Positions 8,247 to 16,681 of a stretch of 64,000 nt of DNA are shown in pieces. Made by a program: the position numbers and the translations under genes. The DNA lies in the NCBI RefSeq assembly GCF_023243075.1, contig NZ_JALKFZ020000032.1:34856-98855 (forward strand). The letters run 5' to 3'. The notes under the pieces were generated by a model. That model was not told where the DNA came from. It ran no database searches and saw nothing but the letters and a program-made list of their open reading frames with translations. This DNA comes from Frankia sp. AiPa1 (lineage in GTDB: Bacteria; Actinomycetota; Actinomycetes; Frankiales; Frankiaceae). The stretch's first letter is position 1; each line of letters begins with the position of its first letter.

Positions 8247-10906
8247 CGCCCCGCTTGCTGGCCGGTGAGCAGCTGCGCGCGGCGGTGGACGTCGCGCGGG
8301 GAGCAGCGGCGGTCGAGCCGGGACTGCAGCAGCGACCCGGCGATGTCGCGCCGGCCCGCCTGGATGGCGCAGTAGATCGTGGTGTCCTCGACGATCTCGC
8401 GCTGGGCGGCACTGCCCCCGAGCCTCTCGACGCCGGGCAACGCGATCAGCGCGTCGGTCGCCCGGTCCGGATCACCGTGCAGAAGGTGCATCAGGGCGTC
8501 CGCCAGTGGCGCGACGGTTTCGGTGAACGCCGCGTTGCCGCGGGCGGCCGCGGACCGGCGCAGCTGCGCGAGCCGACGGCAGTCACCCCCGGCCGCCAGC
8601 GCGATGGCCGAGTGGAGCCCGACGAAGGGCGTCGGCGGATCGACGAGCAACGCGCTGGGAACGGCCGCCAGCACCGGTCCGATGTCCACCGACGACCAGG
8701 TGCCGGCGGCGAAGCCACGCCACAGCAACGATGCGGAGTCGATCAGTGCCCGGACGCCGGAGACGGACGGCGGCGCGAGCTGGGCGATGAAACGTGCCCG
8801 GATCGCACCGTCATCACCGAGCGCGAGTTCATGCAGGGCCGCGTGCCAGGAGAAATGCGCCCGATGTGACGAGTCCGACCCGCAGGTCGAGATCCAGGTG
8901 TCCAACCAGGCCAGCCCCGCCTCGTGGTCGCCCGTCTCGTAATGGACGTGGGTCTTCGCGTGCACGGCGTGGCCGGCGGTCGGTTCGACGGCCAGCGCGA
9001 GCGCGGCGAGCTCGGCCGCCTCGTCCCACCGCTCCTGCTCCTGACGGGTGAAGGCGAGCAGCCCCCGGTACCACCAGTCGTCGCGGTAGACGGCAGCCAG
9101 CCCCTCGACCAGAGCCCAGGCCTCGGCCGGGAGTTCCGTCGCGCCGCTGAACGCGATGGTCGGCACGGCGATGCTGACGGCCAGGGCGTCTTCCGGGTAG
9201 GCCTGGATGTAGCTGAGCAGCGCCGCGGCCGAACCGGCTCCGCCCGGTTCCTGGATGCGCGCGGCGACGACCTCGATGAAGCGTCGCTCACGCTCGTCCG
9301 CCCGGCCGGCATGGCGTCGCGCCTCCCGCAGGGCCGTGTCCACGTCGACGTCGGCGCCCCACTCGGCACCGAGCAGCGCCAGCACCGCCTGCCCAAGGGC
9401 GAACCGGGGGTCAGCCGCGACCGCCTCGGCCACCAGCGTCTCGGCTCCGGAGCGTACCCGCAGGATCCGGCCGAGCCCGGCGACATAGCGATCGGCCGCC
9501 TCGGGACTTGCGGTCAGGGGCAGACCGTAGGGGTCGCGTACCCGCCGCGCGACCCGCGGCCCGGGCATGGCGGCCACGACGGTGCGGGCGAGCGTGGCCG
9601 CCTGCGCGCGGATCTCGGGGATCGCCGTGCTCTCCCACATCTCCGCGCGCCGCAGCGGGCCGATGGCCCAGATCGCCGGCCGGCGCCCGTCGGCCGCGAC
9701 CAGGCGCCCGGATCCCTCGGTGGCGAAACCCAGATCCAGGACGTCCGGGGTCGCCAGGCCCGCGGCGAGCAGGTTCATGATCAGGGGATCATGGCTGGTG
9801 CGCACGCCGGCGCCCGCACCGGTGCAGTTGACCACGGCCGCGGCGCGGATCCGGGAGCCGTCACTGAGCGAGACGTCGATGCCGGCAGCGGTGTCCGACG
9901 CGTCGACGACGTGCGCGGCGTGCACGACCAGCGACCCCTCGGCGCGGCGTTGCTCCAGCCAGGCGTGGATGGCGGGATCGACGCGATGGCGCACCTGGTC
10001 CCAGCGGCGCATCGTGGTGGCGACGAAACGGGCCCGGGAAGCCGTGTCCAGACGTGACCACAGTTGGGCCGTCACCGGGCGCATCGCGTCCACGGCCCGC
10101 CGCCAGTCGCCGTCGGCCGCGCGGATGTGATCGAAGACCAGCCGGCGAGCCTGGGCGAGGCTGATCGGACCGTCGGGCAGCCGCGGGGCCGCGAACGGCG
10201 GCGCCGGGTCCGACGCGTGCGGCAACGGAAGCAGCCCATGACGTGAGGTCACGTGCAGGCGCACGCCGGCTCGGCTCCAGCGCTGGGCCATGTCGGCCAT
10301 GGTCAGGCCCGCGCCGACGAGCAGCACGTCGCTGCCGGCCGGAACGCGAGGCGGGGTATCCGACCGCCACGGATCAGCGACGAACCGCGGCGAGCGCTCC
10401 AACGCCGGTGGAGCCCACGCCGTGGTGGCAGCGCCGTGCCCGAGCGCGAGGACGACGCCGTCGACCGGGTGGCTGGTTCCGTCGTCGAGGGTCAGCCGCA
10501 GCCGGCGGCCGTGCCGGCGGACGTCCGTCGCGCGGGCGAACACCCGCTCGAGCCGCACCCCGCTCGCGGCGCGCAGCGTCTCCTCCAGCGCGTGGCGGAG
10601 ATAGTCGGCGTAGAACTGGCGGGGCGCGAAACCCCCGGGTGGGAAGTCGACCGCGACGTGCCGACGGAGCCAGCGCAGGAAGTGCTGCGGGTCATCGTCG
10701 AAGGCGCTCATCTTCGCGGCCGGGACATTGAGCCGGTGCCGCGGATCTCGGGTGAGGTAGGCCAGACCTTCGCCGACGTCGTCCGGTTCGACGAGCACTA
10801 TCGTGAATCTTCGGCCGGTAACCGCCGCGGACCTTGCCAGCTGGGCGGTGGCGAGGCATCCGCTCGCTCCGCCACCGACCACCGCGACGACCACCGGCGC
10901 ACTCAT
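8228..10906 (-). CDS. FAD/NAD(P)-binding oxidoreductase fused to TTC38-like TPR domain
   Basis: About 892 aa from the ATG at 10906; the same frame also opens at a GTG at 10936. Residues about 1-470 are an NAD_binding_9-type flavoprotein: dinucleotide fold VVVAVVGGGASGCLATAQL at the very start, HRLNVPAAKMSAFDDDPQHFLRWL, GVVLALGHG and VNCTGAGAGVRTS. From about residue 480 (DPYGLPLTASPEAADRYVAG) to the end it matches tetratricopeptide repeat protein 38-like proteins (ADPRFALGQAVLALLGAEWG, DDWWYRGLLAFTRQEQERWD, THVHYETGDHEAGLAWLDTW, GGSAAQREIVEDT). Each half is about full length for its own family, so this is a true fusion in one frame. No signal peptide. Substrate unknown. Confidence 0.85.
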   Translation of the reverse strand: MSAPVVVAVVGGGASGCLATAQLARSAAVTGRRFTIVLVEPDDVGEGLAYLTRDPRHRLNVPAAKMSAFDDDPQHFLRWLRRHVAVDFPPGGFAPRQFYADYLRHALEETLRAASGVRLERVFARATDVRRHGRRLRLTLDDGTSHPVDGVVLALGHGAATTAWAPPALERSPRFVADPWRSDTPPRVPAGSDVLLVGAGLTMADMAQRWSRAGVRLHVTSRHGLLPLPHASDPAPPFAAPRLPDGPISLAQARRLVFDHIRAADGDWRRAVDAMRPVTAQLWSRLDTASRARFVATTMRRWDQVRHRVDPAIHAWLEQRRAEGSLVVHAAHVVDASDTAAGIDVSLSDGSRIRAAAVVNCTGAGAGVRTSHDPLIMNLLAAGLATPDVLDLGFATEGSGRLVAADGRRPAIWAIGPLRRAEMWESTAIPEIRAQAATLARTVVAAMPGPRVARRVRDPYGLPLTASPEAADRYVAGLGRILRVRSGAETLVAEAVAADPRFALGQAVLALLGAEWGADVDVDTALREARRHAGRADERERRFIEVVAARIQEPGGAGSAAALLSYIQAYPEDALAVSIAVPTIAFSGATELPAEAWALVEGLAAVYRDDWWYRGLLAFTRQEQERWDEAAELAALALAVEPTAGHAVHAKTHVHYETGDHEAGLAWLDTWISTCGSDSSHRAHFSWHAALHELALGDDGAIRARFIAQLAPPSVSGVRALIDSASLLWRGFAAGTWSSVDIGPVLAAVPSALLVDPPTPFVGLHSAIALAAGGDCRRLAQLRRSAAARGNAAFTETVAPLADALMHLLHGDPDRATDALIALPGVERLGGSAAQREIVEDTTIYCAIQAGRRDIAGSLLQSRLDRRCSPRDVHRRAQLLTGQQAGRSSPDE

Positions 10907-10944
10907 CGTGACCGTCGACAGTATGTGTGCGGACACCTGGGCAT
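10903..10944 (-). CDS. Possible 13-aa leader peptide overlapping the oxidoreductase start
   Basis: ATG at 10944 preceded by GAGGAG with 6 nt spacing, a better ribosome site than either start of the main gene has. It encodes MPRCPHTYCRRSR and ends in a TGA (10905-10903) that overlaps the main ATG at 10906 as ATGA. The arrangement suggests translational coupling, and the peptide contains two cysteines and an arginine cluster. Expression is inferred only. Confidence 0.4.
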   Translation of the reverse strand: MPRCPHTYCRRSR

Positions 10945-11055
10945 GAAGATCTCCTCTTCGTCCAATCCGGTAGGACTCAGATTAGGCGCACATGGGGCAG
11001 GCCGTGGCCCGGATCGACCGAACGGCGGTGCTTCTGCGTGCTCGCTCCGCGACCG

Positions 11056-11071
11056 ATGGCACGCGTGCCAT
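11056..11071. promoter_or_regulatory. Perfect 16-bp palindrome
   Basis: ATGGCACGCGTGCCAT, a complete dyad, lies 56 bp past the sigma-factor stop and about 110 bp before the oxidoreductase leader on the same strand. It could be the sigma gene's terminator or an operator for the downstream gene; the absence of a loop and of a T-run favours a protein-binding site. Confidence 0.45.
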
Positions 11072-11126
11072 GCCGGTCCACGACATTCGTTGATGGTGAT
11101 TGTTGGTCGCGGGTGTGGTGGCTTGC

Positions 11127-12035
11127 TCAGGGCAGGTGCGGGCCGGTGAGGGCGGCCAGGTCGAGTCCGGCGAGACGATCAGGGTCGACGATGGCGTGGA
11201 TCTCGGCTATCCGCTCGTTCGCAACGGTGAATCCCATGAGCGAGGTTGGCTGGCCGTCGATGATGATCAATACGCCGGCGGTGCCGTTCATCAGCGTGGG
11301 GTGTATCGCTGCCGTGGGCTGGGCGAACATGAGGGCCCGGCGGGCTACCGCCGTCGCGCCGCGCACGACGGCCGAGGCCCCCGGCCGGGCGGCGCCGCCG
11401 TCGGCCCGCAGGACGATGGCCGGGTCGAGCAGTTCGACCAGGGCGGCGAGGTCGCCCCCACGGGCGGCGGCGAAGAACGCGTTGACGATCCGCCGCTGGA
11501 TGGTGCGGTCCGCGTCCGGTGCGGGCGCGGCCAGGTCCCGCACCCTGCGGCGGGCCCGGCTGGCCAGCTGGCGGGCGGCCGCTGGAGTGCGGTCGACCAT
11601 CGGCGCGATCTCGTCGAACGGAAGGCCGAACATGTCGTGCAGCACGAAGGCGAGCCGTTCGGCGGGACTGAGGGTGTCCAGCACGATGATCAGCGCCAGT
11701 CCGACCGACTCCGCCAGCAGGGCCTCCTGCTCGGGCTGCCGAGCGCCCCCGGGCGGGTCCGGGGAGACGATCGGATCTGGTATGTGGACGCCGATCGGAT
11801 CCTCGGCCCGCGTCCTGCGTGCCCGCAGCGTGTTGAGGCAGATCCTGGCGACGACGGTGGTGAGCCAGCCACCCAGGTTCTCGATCTCGCCGGCATCGGG
11901 CCGGTCCAACCGCAGCCAGGCCTCCTGCACCGCGTCATCCGCCTCGGCCAGGGAACCGAGCATGCGGTAGGCGACGGCGCGCAGGCGGTCGCGATGCTCC
12001 TCGAACCGCTCGGCGAGCCACTCAGCTTCTTCCAT
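11127..12035 (-). CDS. sigJ: ECF41-type RNA polymerase sigma factor (SigJ-like)
   Basis: 302 aa. Region 2 is at residues 8-75 (FEEHRDRLRAVAYRMLGSLAEADDAVQEAWLR), region 4 at about 105-165 (LDTLSPAERLAFVLHDMFGLPFDEIAPMVDRTPAAARQLASRARRR), and the last 110 residues are the SnoaL-like extension that replaces an anti-sigma factor in this group (IVNAFFAAARGGDLAALVELLDP ... IVDPDRLAGLDL). In ECF41 proteins this extension modulates activity. A small barrel protein is divergently encoded, and motifs like the ECF41 promoter consensus face both ways in the 94-bp gap, suggesting autoregulation. Confidence 0.93.
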   Translation of the reverse strand: MEEAEWLAERFEEHRDRLRAVAYRMLGSLAEADDAVQEAWLRLDRPDAGEIENLGGWLTTVVARICLNTLRARRTRAEDPIGVHIPDPIVSPDPPGGARQPEQEALLAESVGLALIIVLDTLSPAERLAFVLHDMFGLPFDEIAPMVDRTPAAARQLASRARRRVRDLAAPAPDADRTIQRRIVNAFFAAARGGDLAALVELLDPAIVLRADGGAARPGASAVVRGATAVARRALMFAQPTAAIHPTLMNGTAGVLIIIDGQPTSLMGFTVANERIAEIHAIVDPDRLAGLDLAALTGPHLP

Positions 12036-12059
12036 CAGTCACAATCCTCCGTCGGCGCG

Positions 12060-12099
12060 TGTCATACGCAATGACCGACGGCAGTCGGCCCGTGTGACA
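12060..12099. promoter_or_regulatory. Two interleaved ECF41-like promoters
   Basis: The known ECF41 consensus is TGTCACA, 16 nt, CGTC. Rightward: TGTCATA at 12060-12066, then exactly 16 nt, then AGTC at 12083-12086. Leftward: TGTCACA (complement of 12093-12099), exactly 16 nt, then GGTC (complement of 12073-12076). Both promoters would overlap each other and feed the sigma gene and its divergent neighbour. A further TGTCACA on the minus strand at 12108-12114 has no matching -10. Confidence 0.6.
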
Positions 12100-12129
12100 G
12101 AGAAGCGTGTGACAGGGAAGGTTGAGCGG

Positions 12130-12426
12130 ATGCCAGCGATGCTACTGAGGACCAGGGTGAAGGCCGACAAGGCCGCCGAGGTCGAGGCAGCGGTGAAGTC
12201 GTTGTTCGTGGCGCTGGAGGAGGCGCGGCCTGAGGGGATCCGCTACACCTCGCTCCGGCTCGCGGACGGTGTGACCTACGAGGTGCTGCTGCAGATCGAG
12301 GAGGGCGTGGAGAACCCGCTGCCCAAGGTGCCCGAATTCCTGCGGTTTCAGGAGAACCTCAAGGGATGGCTGGCCGAGCCGCCGACGCCCGAGCAGGCGA
12401 CGGTGATCGGGGACTACCAGGCCTGA
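12130..12426 (+). CDS. Small ferredoxin-fold protein (ABM-like)
   Basis: 98 aa from ATG 12130, which has GAAGG upstream and lies downstream of the predicted ECF41 promoter; an in-frame GTG at 12094 would start inside that promoter. The pattern (MLLRTRVKADKAAEVEAAVKSLFVAL ... EGIRYTSLRLADGVTYEVLLQIEEG ... FLRFQENLKGWL) fits one dimeric alpha-beta-barrel domain like antibiotic-biosynthesis monooxygenases. Probably the target gene of the divergent sigma factor. Enzymatic activity is not established. Confidence 0.75.
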   Translation: MPAMLLRTRVKADKAAEVEAAVKSLFVALEEARPEGIRYTSLRLADGVTYEVLLQIEEGVENPLPKVPEFLRFQENLKGWLAEPPTPEQATVIGDYQA

Positions 12427-12555
12427 TCCGATGCTGGCCGGTCATGGTCCCGGTGCTCGGGACGCCACCGCGGTCGCCGCGCAGCTCGGTATCGACCCGG
12501 CGCTGCCTTCCTGCCGCTGACCGCCTGACCGCCTGAGCTGCTCGGGAGGATCCGT

Positions 12556-13746
12556 TCAGACGGGTTTCCTGGCGGGGACGGGGGGCGGAGCCGCGCCGGT
12601 GGTCCAGCGCTCTTCGATGTGGGCGAAACGCCAGATGGCGAGTGCGAGGGCCCAGGCGAGAAAGAAGATGCCGACGATGGTGTAGCCGGCGTAGTCGAGG
12701 TTGATGCCGGCGATCCAGGCCAGGGGGCCGGAGGTGATCGCGAGCCGGTCGGCGAGAACGCCGACGAGTTCGATGGTGCCGATGACCAGGGCAACGACCA
12801 CGGAGATCGTGGTGATCGTCAGGTTGTAGTAGACCTTGCGGACGGGGCGGGCGAAGGCCCAGCCGTAGGCGGCGTTCATGAAGACGCCGTCGACGGTGTC
12901 CATGAGGCACATGCCGGCGGCGAACAGGATCGGCAGCACGATGATCGCGTAGAAGGGAAGACTGAAGGCGGCGGCGCCGCCGGCGAGCACGAGCAGGCCG
13001 ACCTCGGTGGCGGTGTCGAACCCGAGGCCGAACAGCACGCCGATGGGGTAGATGTGCCAGGGGCGGGTGACGGTTCTGGTGAGGCCGCCGAGGAAGCGGT
13101 TCATGAAGCCGCGGGAGTCCAGATGCTGTTCGAGTTCCCGCTCATCGTAGGTGCCGGCGCGTAGGTCGCGGAAGACCTTCAGGATGCCGATCAGGGCGAC
13201 GAGGTTCAGGATTCCGAGGATCCAGAGGAAGACGCCGGAGACCGACGGGCCGATGACACCAGTGATGGTGTGCAGCCGGGAGGAGTCGTCCTCGACCGGT
13301 CCGACCAGGGATTTCACGCCGACGGAAAGCAGGAACGCCAGGGCGAAGACGATGGTGGAGTGCCCGAGCGAGAACCAGAACCCGACGGACAGCGGCCGGC
13401 GCCGGCGGGGATTGCCGTTGGCTTCGCGGGCGATATCTTCGGCGATGAGCTTGCGGGTGGTGTTGTCGACGGCGGCGATGTGGTCGGCGTCGAAGGCGTG
13501 GCGCAGGCCGAAGGTGTAGGCGAGGACGCCGACGCCGGCAGTGAAGATCGGATGATCGCCGCCGAGACGGTAGTCGTGCGGAGTGACCAGGGCGAACAGG
13601 ACGACGAAGCCCACCGCGTGGAGCAGGACGACGAAGGAACCCATCCCGGCGAGCGAGCGCCTGTCCGCCGCGGTGAGGCTCGCCCGGAACTGGGCCGCGC
13701 GTGCCGCGAACCCGGGTTCGTCGGTGCCGGACACTGGGTGGGCCAC
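12556..13746 (-). CDS. Nickel/cobalt permease (NiCoT, HoxN/NixA family)
   Basis: 396 aa membrane transporter for Ni2+ or Co2+. The signature HxxxxDHI in transmembrane segment II is intact: LRHAFDADHIAAVDNTTRKL near residue 85. Other family marks are GFWFSLGHSTIVFALAF and LGFDTATEVGLLVLAG. Start chosen at GTG 13746 because AGGAG lies 7-8 nt upstream; the open frame to 13806 adds 20 unrelated residues. Nickel would serve urease, hydrogenase or Ni-SOD elsewhere in the genome. A Nur-box-like sequence lies 72 bp upstream. Confidence 0.92.
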   Translation of the reverse strand: MAHPVSGTDEPGFAARAAQFRASLTAADRRSLAGMGSFVVLLHAVGFVVLFALVTPHDYRLGGDHPIFTAGVGVLAYTFGLRHAFDADHIAAVDNTTRKLIAEDIAREANGNPRRRRPLSVGFWFSLGHSTIVFALAFLLSVGVKSLVGPVEDDSSRLHTITGVIGPSVSGVFLWILGILNLVALIGILKVFRDLRAGTYDERELEQHLDSRGFMNRFLGGLTRTVTRPWHIYPIGVLFGLGFDTATEVGLLVLAGGAAAFSLPFYAIIVLPILFAAGMCLMDTVDGVFMNAAYGWAFARPVRKVYYNLTITTISVVVALVIGTIELVGVLADRLAITSGPLAWIAGINLDYAGYTIVGIFFLAWALALAIWRFAHIEERWTTGAAPPPVPARKPV

Positions 13747-14098
13747 GTCAGGTCTCCTCTGCGGTGATGCGCCCGGCAGGCAGGCGTGGTCTCGTCGCAG
13801 CCGCAACTATCTCCCTTATGCAACCTTGTCGCAACTGCGACGGCGTATCGATGACGATGCGTCTGGCAGTGCCATGTCGACCGGTTCGGTGGTGGCCTGC
13901 TCGCCACTCGGTGGTCGCCTGAACCGGCCAGAGCTTCGCCATCCCGGGCGACACTGGTGTGGTGCCGAGCCATCATGACGGTCACCGACGTGGCCCGCGA
14001 GTACGGCACCTGGACGGTGTCACGCGCCTGGCCGGCCATGGCTGGCGTCATTCCGGCGGGAAAGGAAGAAGCGGAAAGGAAGAAAGGGCGCCGGATTC
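13747..14098. other. Intergenic region upstream of the nickel permease
   Basis: 352 bp between prpB and the nickel permease, both leftward. Apart from the Nur-box-like site and a 14-bp dyad GTCGCAACTGCGAC at 13828-13841, only a purine-rich direct repeat (GGAAAGGAAGAA, about 14068-14090) just beyond the prpB stop was seen. Confidence 0.5.
13818..13834. promoter_or_regulatory. Nur-box-like site upstream of nickel permease
   Basis: ATGCAA-CCTTG-TCGCAA matches the Streptomyces nickel-uptake-regulator box tTGCaa-N5-ttGCAA at 10 of 12 fixed positions with the correct 5-nt spacing. It lies 72 bp upstream of the permease start, as expected for Ni-dependent repression. The overlapping dyad at 13828-13841 reinforces a binding function. 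Confidence 0.5.
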
Positions 14099-14992
14099 TC
14101 AGATCCGGAAGTTGAAGATGCTGGTGTCGAAGGAGTTGTAGGCGGAATAGTCGAGCAGCTCGTAGAGCCGGGAGCGGGTCTGCATGCCCTCGACGAGGCC
14201 GGCCTGGGTTCCCTCGGAGGCGATGCGGCGTAGGCCGTCCTCGACGGCGCCCATGGCGATGCGCAGCAGCGTCACCGGGTAGATGACGAGGTTCACGCCG
14301 ACGGATTCCAGAGTCTGGGCGGTGAACAGCTCGCTTTTGCCGAACTCGGTCATGTTCGCGAGGATCGGCACGTCCAGCGCCTTGCGAAACGCCTCGAACT
14401 CGGCCGCGTCGGCCATCGCCTCAGGAAAGATCATGTCGGCGCCGGCATCGACATAGGCGCGGGCTCGAGCGATCGCGCCCGCCAGGCCCTCGATCGCGCG
14501 GGCATCGGTGCGGGCGCAGAGCAGGAAGTTCTCGTCGCGGCGGGCGGCGACGGCGGCGCGCAGCCGGCGGACCATCTCCTCGACCGGCACGACCGCCTTG
14601 CCGTCGAGGTGTCCACAGCGTTTCGGGTTGACCTGATCCTCAAGATGGCAGCCGGCAAGACCGGCATCCTCGAGGATCTGGATGGTGCGGGCGACGTTCA
14701 TCGGCTCGCCGAAGCCGGTGTCGGCGTCGACGATGGTCGGCAGATCGGTGACCCGGGCGATCTGTCCGGCGCGGGTGGCGACCTCGGTGAGCGTGGTCAG
14801 CCCGATGTCGGGCAGCGCCAGGTCGGCGGCGAGCACCGCCCCGGACACGTACACCCCGTCGAATCCGAGCTCGGTGATGAGCACGGCGGACAGCGGGTTG
14901 AACGCGCCGGGAAAGCGCAGGAGCCGGCCTGAGCGCAAGGCCTCGCGCAGCGCGACCCGGCGTTCGTGGGCGGGTGTGCGCGCGTGCAGCAT
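14099..14992 (-). CDS. prpB: Methylisocitrate lyase
   Basis: Splits 2-methylisocitrate into pyruvate and succinate, last step of the methylcitrate cycle for propionyl-CoA. 297 aa. The catalytic loop KRCGH is present (VNPKRCGHLDGK, near residue 120), as are the metal-site stretch DADTGFGEPMNV and DQVNPK. PrpB rather than isocitrate lyase is indicated by length and by DADTGFGE. Its ATG shares one base with the prpD stop (TGATG at 14990-14994), so the two are coupled. No prpC is seen nearby. Confidence 0.93.
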   Translation of the reverse strand: MLHARTPAHERRVALREALRSGRLLRFPGAFNPLSAVLITELGFDGVYVSGAVLAADLALPDIGLTTLTEVATRAGQIARVTDLPTIVDADTGFGEPMNVARTIQILEDAGLAGCHLEDQVNPKRCGHLDGKAVVPVEEMVRRLRAAVAARRDENFLLCARTDARAIEGLAGAIARARAYVDAGADMIFPEAMADAAEFEAFRKALDVPILANMTEFGKSELFTAQTLESVGVNLVIYPVTLLRIAMGAVEDGLRRIASEGTQAGLVEGMQTRSRLYELLDYSAYNSFDTSIFNFRI

Positions 14993-16512
14993 CAGAAGAT
15001 TCCTTCGGTGCCGCTGGCGGCCAGGGGCGGGGTGGGGGTCAGGGTCAGGCCGGCGAGCTCATCGGGGCGCAGGTCGGGCAGTCGCGTGGCGACCTCGAGG
15101 AAACGGTCCTGTTCCGCGGTGGGGATGACGCCCTCGGCGAGCCGGCGGAACTTGGTGATGTACTCGGCGCGGCCGAAGGGACGGGCGCCGAGCGGATGCG
15201 CGTCGGCGACGGCGATCTCGTCGGTGAGCGTCGAGCCATCGGTGAACGTGACGACCACCCGTCCACCGAACGCCTTCTCGGCCGGGTCGGGGGAGTGGTA
15301 GCGCCGGGTCCACTCCTCGTCCTCCACCGTGGTGATCTTCTGCCAGAGGTCGACGGTGTCCGGCCGGGTGGCCCGCTCGCGGGCATACGAGCGCTCGTGA
15401 TGCCAGTCCCGGTCCTGCAGGGCCACGGCGAAGATGTACGGGATCGAGTGGTCGAGGGTCTCGCGGGTGGCCAGCGGGTCGTACTTCTGCGGGTCGCCCG
15501 CCCCGCTGCCGATCACGTAGTGGGTGTGGTGGCTGGTGTGCAGGACGATCGAGGCGACTCGGGCGAAGTCGCCGATGGCCGGCCCAAGCCGGCGGGCCAG
15601 GTCGATGAGTGCCTGACTCTGGTACTCGGCGGAGTGTTCCTTGGTGTAGGTGTCGAGGATGCCACGCTTGGCCTCTCCCGCCGCGGGCAGCGAGACGACG
15701 TAGCCGGCGTCCGGGCCGTCGAGGATCTGGGCGATGACGCCGTCGGCACCCTCGTAGATCGGGGCGGGGGCGCCCTCGCCGCGCAGGGCCCGGTCGACGG
15801 CCTCGACCGCGATCTTGCCGGCGAACGCGGGTGCGTAGGCCTTCCAGCTGGAGATCGTGCCCTTGCGGGACTGCCGGGTGGCGGTCGTCGTGTGCAGGGC
15901 CTGGCCGATCGCCTGGTAGATCGTCTCGACCGGCAGGCCGAGCAGGGTGCCGATCCCGGCCGCGGCGGAGGGGCCCAGATGGGCGATGTGGTCGATCTTG
16001 TGGGCGTGCAGGCAGATCCCGGTGACCAGGGCGACCTGGATCTCGTAGCCGGTCGCGATGCCGCGCACCAGTTCCGCGCCACCCAGCCCGCGCTGCGCGC
16101 CGAGCTGCTGGGCGACGGCGAGGATCGGCGGAATGTTGTCGCCGGGGTGGGAGTAGTCCGCCGCCAGGTAGGTGTCGTGGAAGTCCAGCTCACGCACGGC
16201 CACCCCGTTCGCCCATGCCGCCCACTCCGGCGAGAGCCGGGTGGACGCCGCCAGACCGAACACGGTCGCGCCAGCCCGCCCGGACGCGGGCGCGTGCCGC
16301 AGCGCCTGATCCCGGGCCGCGACCACCGGGGGACGGGCCAGCGAGGCCGCGGCCACCCCGGCGTTGTCAATGATCCGGTTGATCACCATGTCGGTGACGT
16401 CGCTCGGCACCGCCACCAGGTCGGCGGCCACCTCGGCGATCTTCCAGGCGAGTTCGGCGGAACGCGGGAGCTGCTCGGTACTGCGAAATACCCGGACCTT
16501 GTGCTCGATCAT
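14992..16512 (-). CDS. prpD: 2-methylcitrate dehydratase
   Basis: Dehydrates 2-methylcitrate in the methylcitrate cycle. 506 aa from ATG 16512 ([18 protein letters not shown]), which has GAAGG 9 nt upstream; the longer open frame to 16755 is low-complexity and not part of the family. MmgE/PrpD features: [14 protein letters not shown] at the start, [42 protein letters not shown], and the C-terminal [21 protein letters not shown]. First gene of a prpD-prpB pair, 169 bp after benE on the same strand. Confidence 0.93.
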   Translation of the reverse strand: MIEHKVRVFRSTEQLPRSAELAWKIAEVAADLVAVPSDVTDMVINRIIDNAGVAAASLARPPVVAARDQALRHAPASGRAGATVFGLAASTRLSPEWAAWANGVAVRELDFHDTYLAADYSHPGDNIPPILAVAQQLGAQRGLGGAELVRGIATGYEIQVALVTGICLHAHKIDHIAHLGPSAAAGIGTLLGLPVETIYQAIGQALHTTTATRQSRKGTISSWKAYAPAFAGKIAVEAVDRALRGEGAPAPIYEGADGVIAQILDGPDAGYVVSLPAAGEAKRGILDTYTKEHSAEYQSQALIDLARRLGPAIGDFARVASIVLHTSHHTHYVIGSGAGDPQKYDPLATRETLDHSIPYIFAVALQDRDWHHERSYARERATRPDTVDLWQKITTVEDEEWTRRYHSPDPAEKAFGGRVVVTFTDGSTLTDEIAVADAHPLGARPFGRAEYITKFRRLAEGVIPTAEQDRFLEVATRLPDLRPDELAGLTLTPTPPLAASGTEGIF

Positions 16513-16681
16513 GCGAACGCGCCTTCTTCCGAAATATCGGCCTCGGGACGGGCGACACCGCCGTTCCGCATTGTCGTCTCCACTTCGATCGCTGGCGCGT
16601 TCCCGTGCGGCTGTTTCCGGGCCGAGCTCGCTCGACGGCGGACTGCACACGTCCGGGTCACCTGGCTGCGCAGGCTCAGAG

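Noticed and set aside
13744..13760. Sequence AGAGGAGACCTGAC before the nickel permease resembles the B12 box of cobalamin riboswitches
   Set aside because: It contains the ribosome-binding site itself, and no other conserved helices of a cobalamin riboswitch were found upstream.
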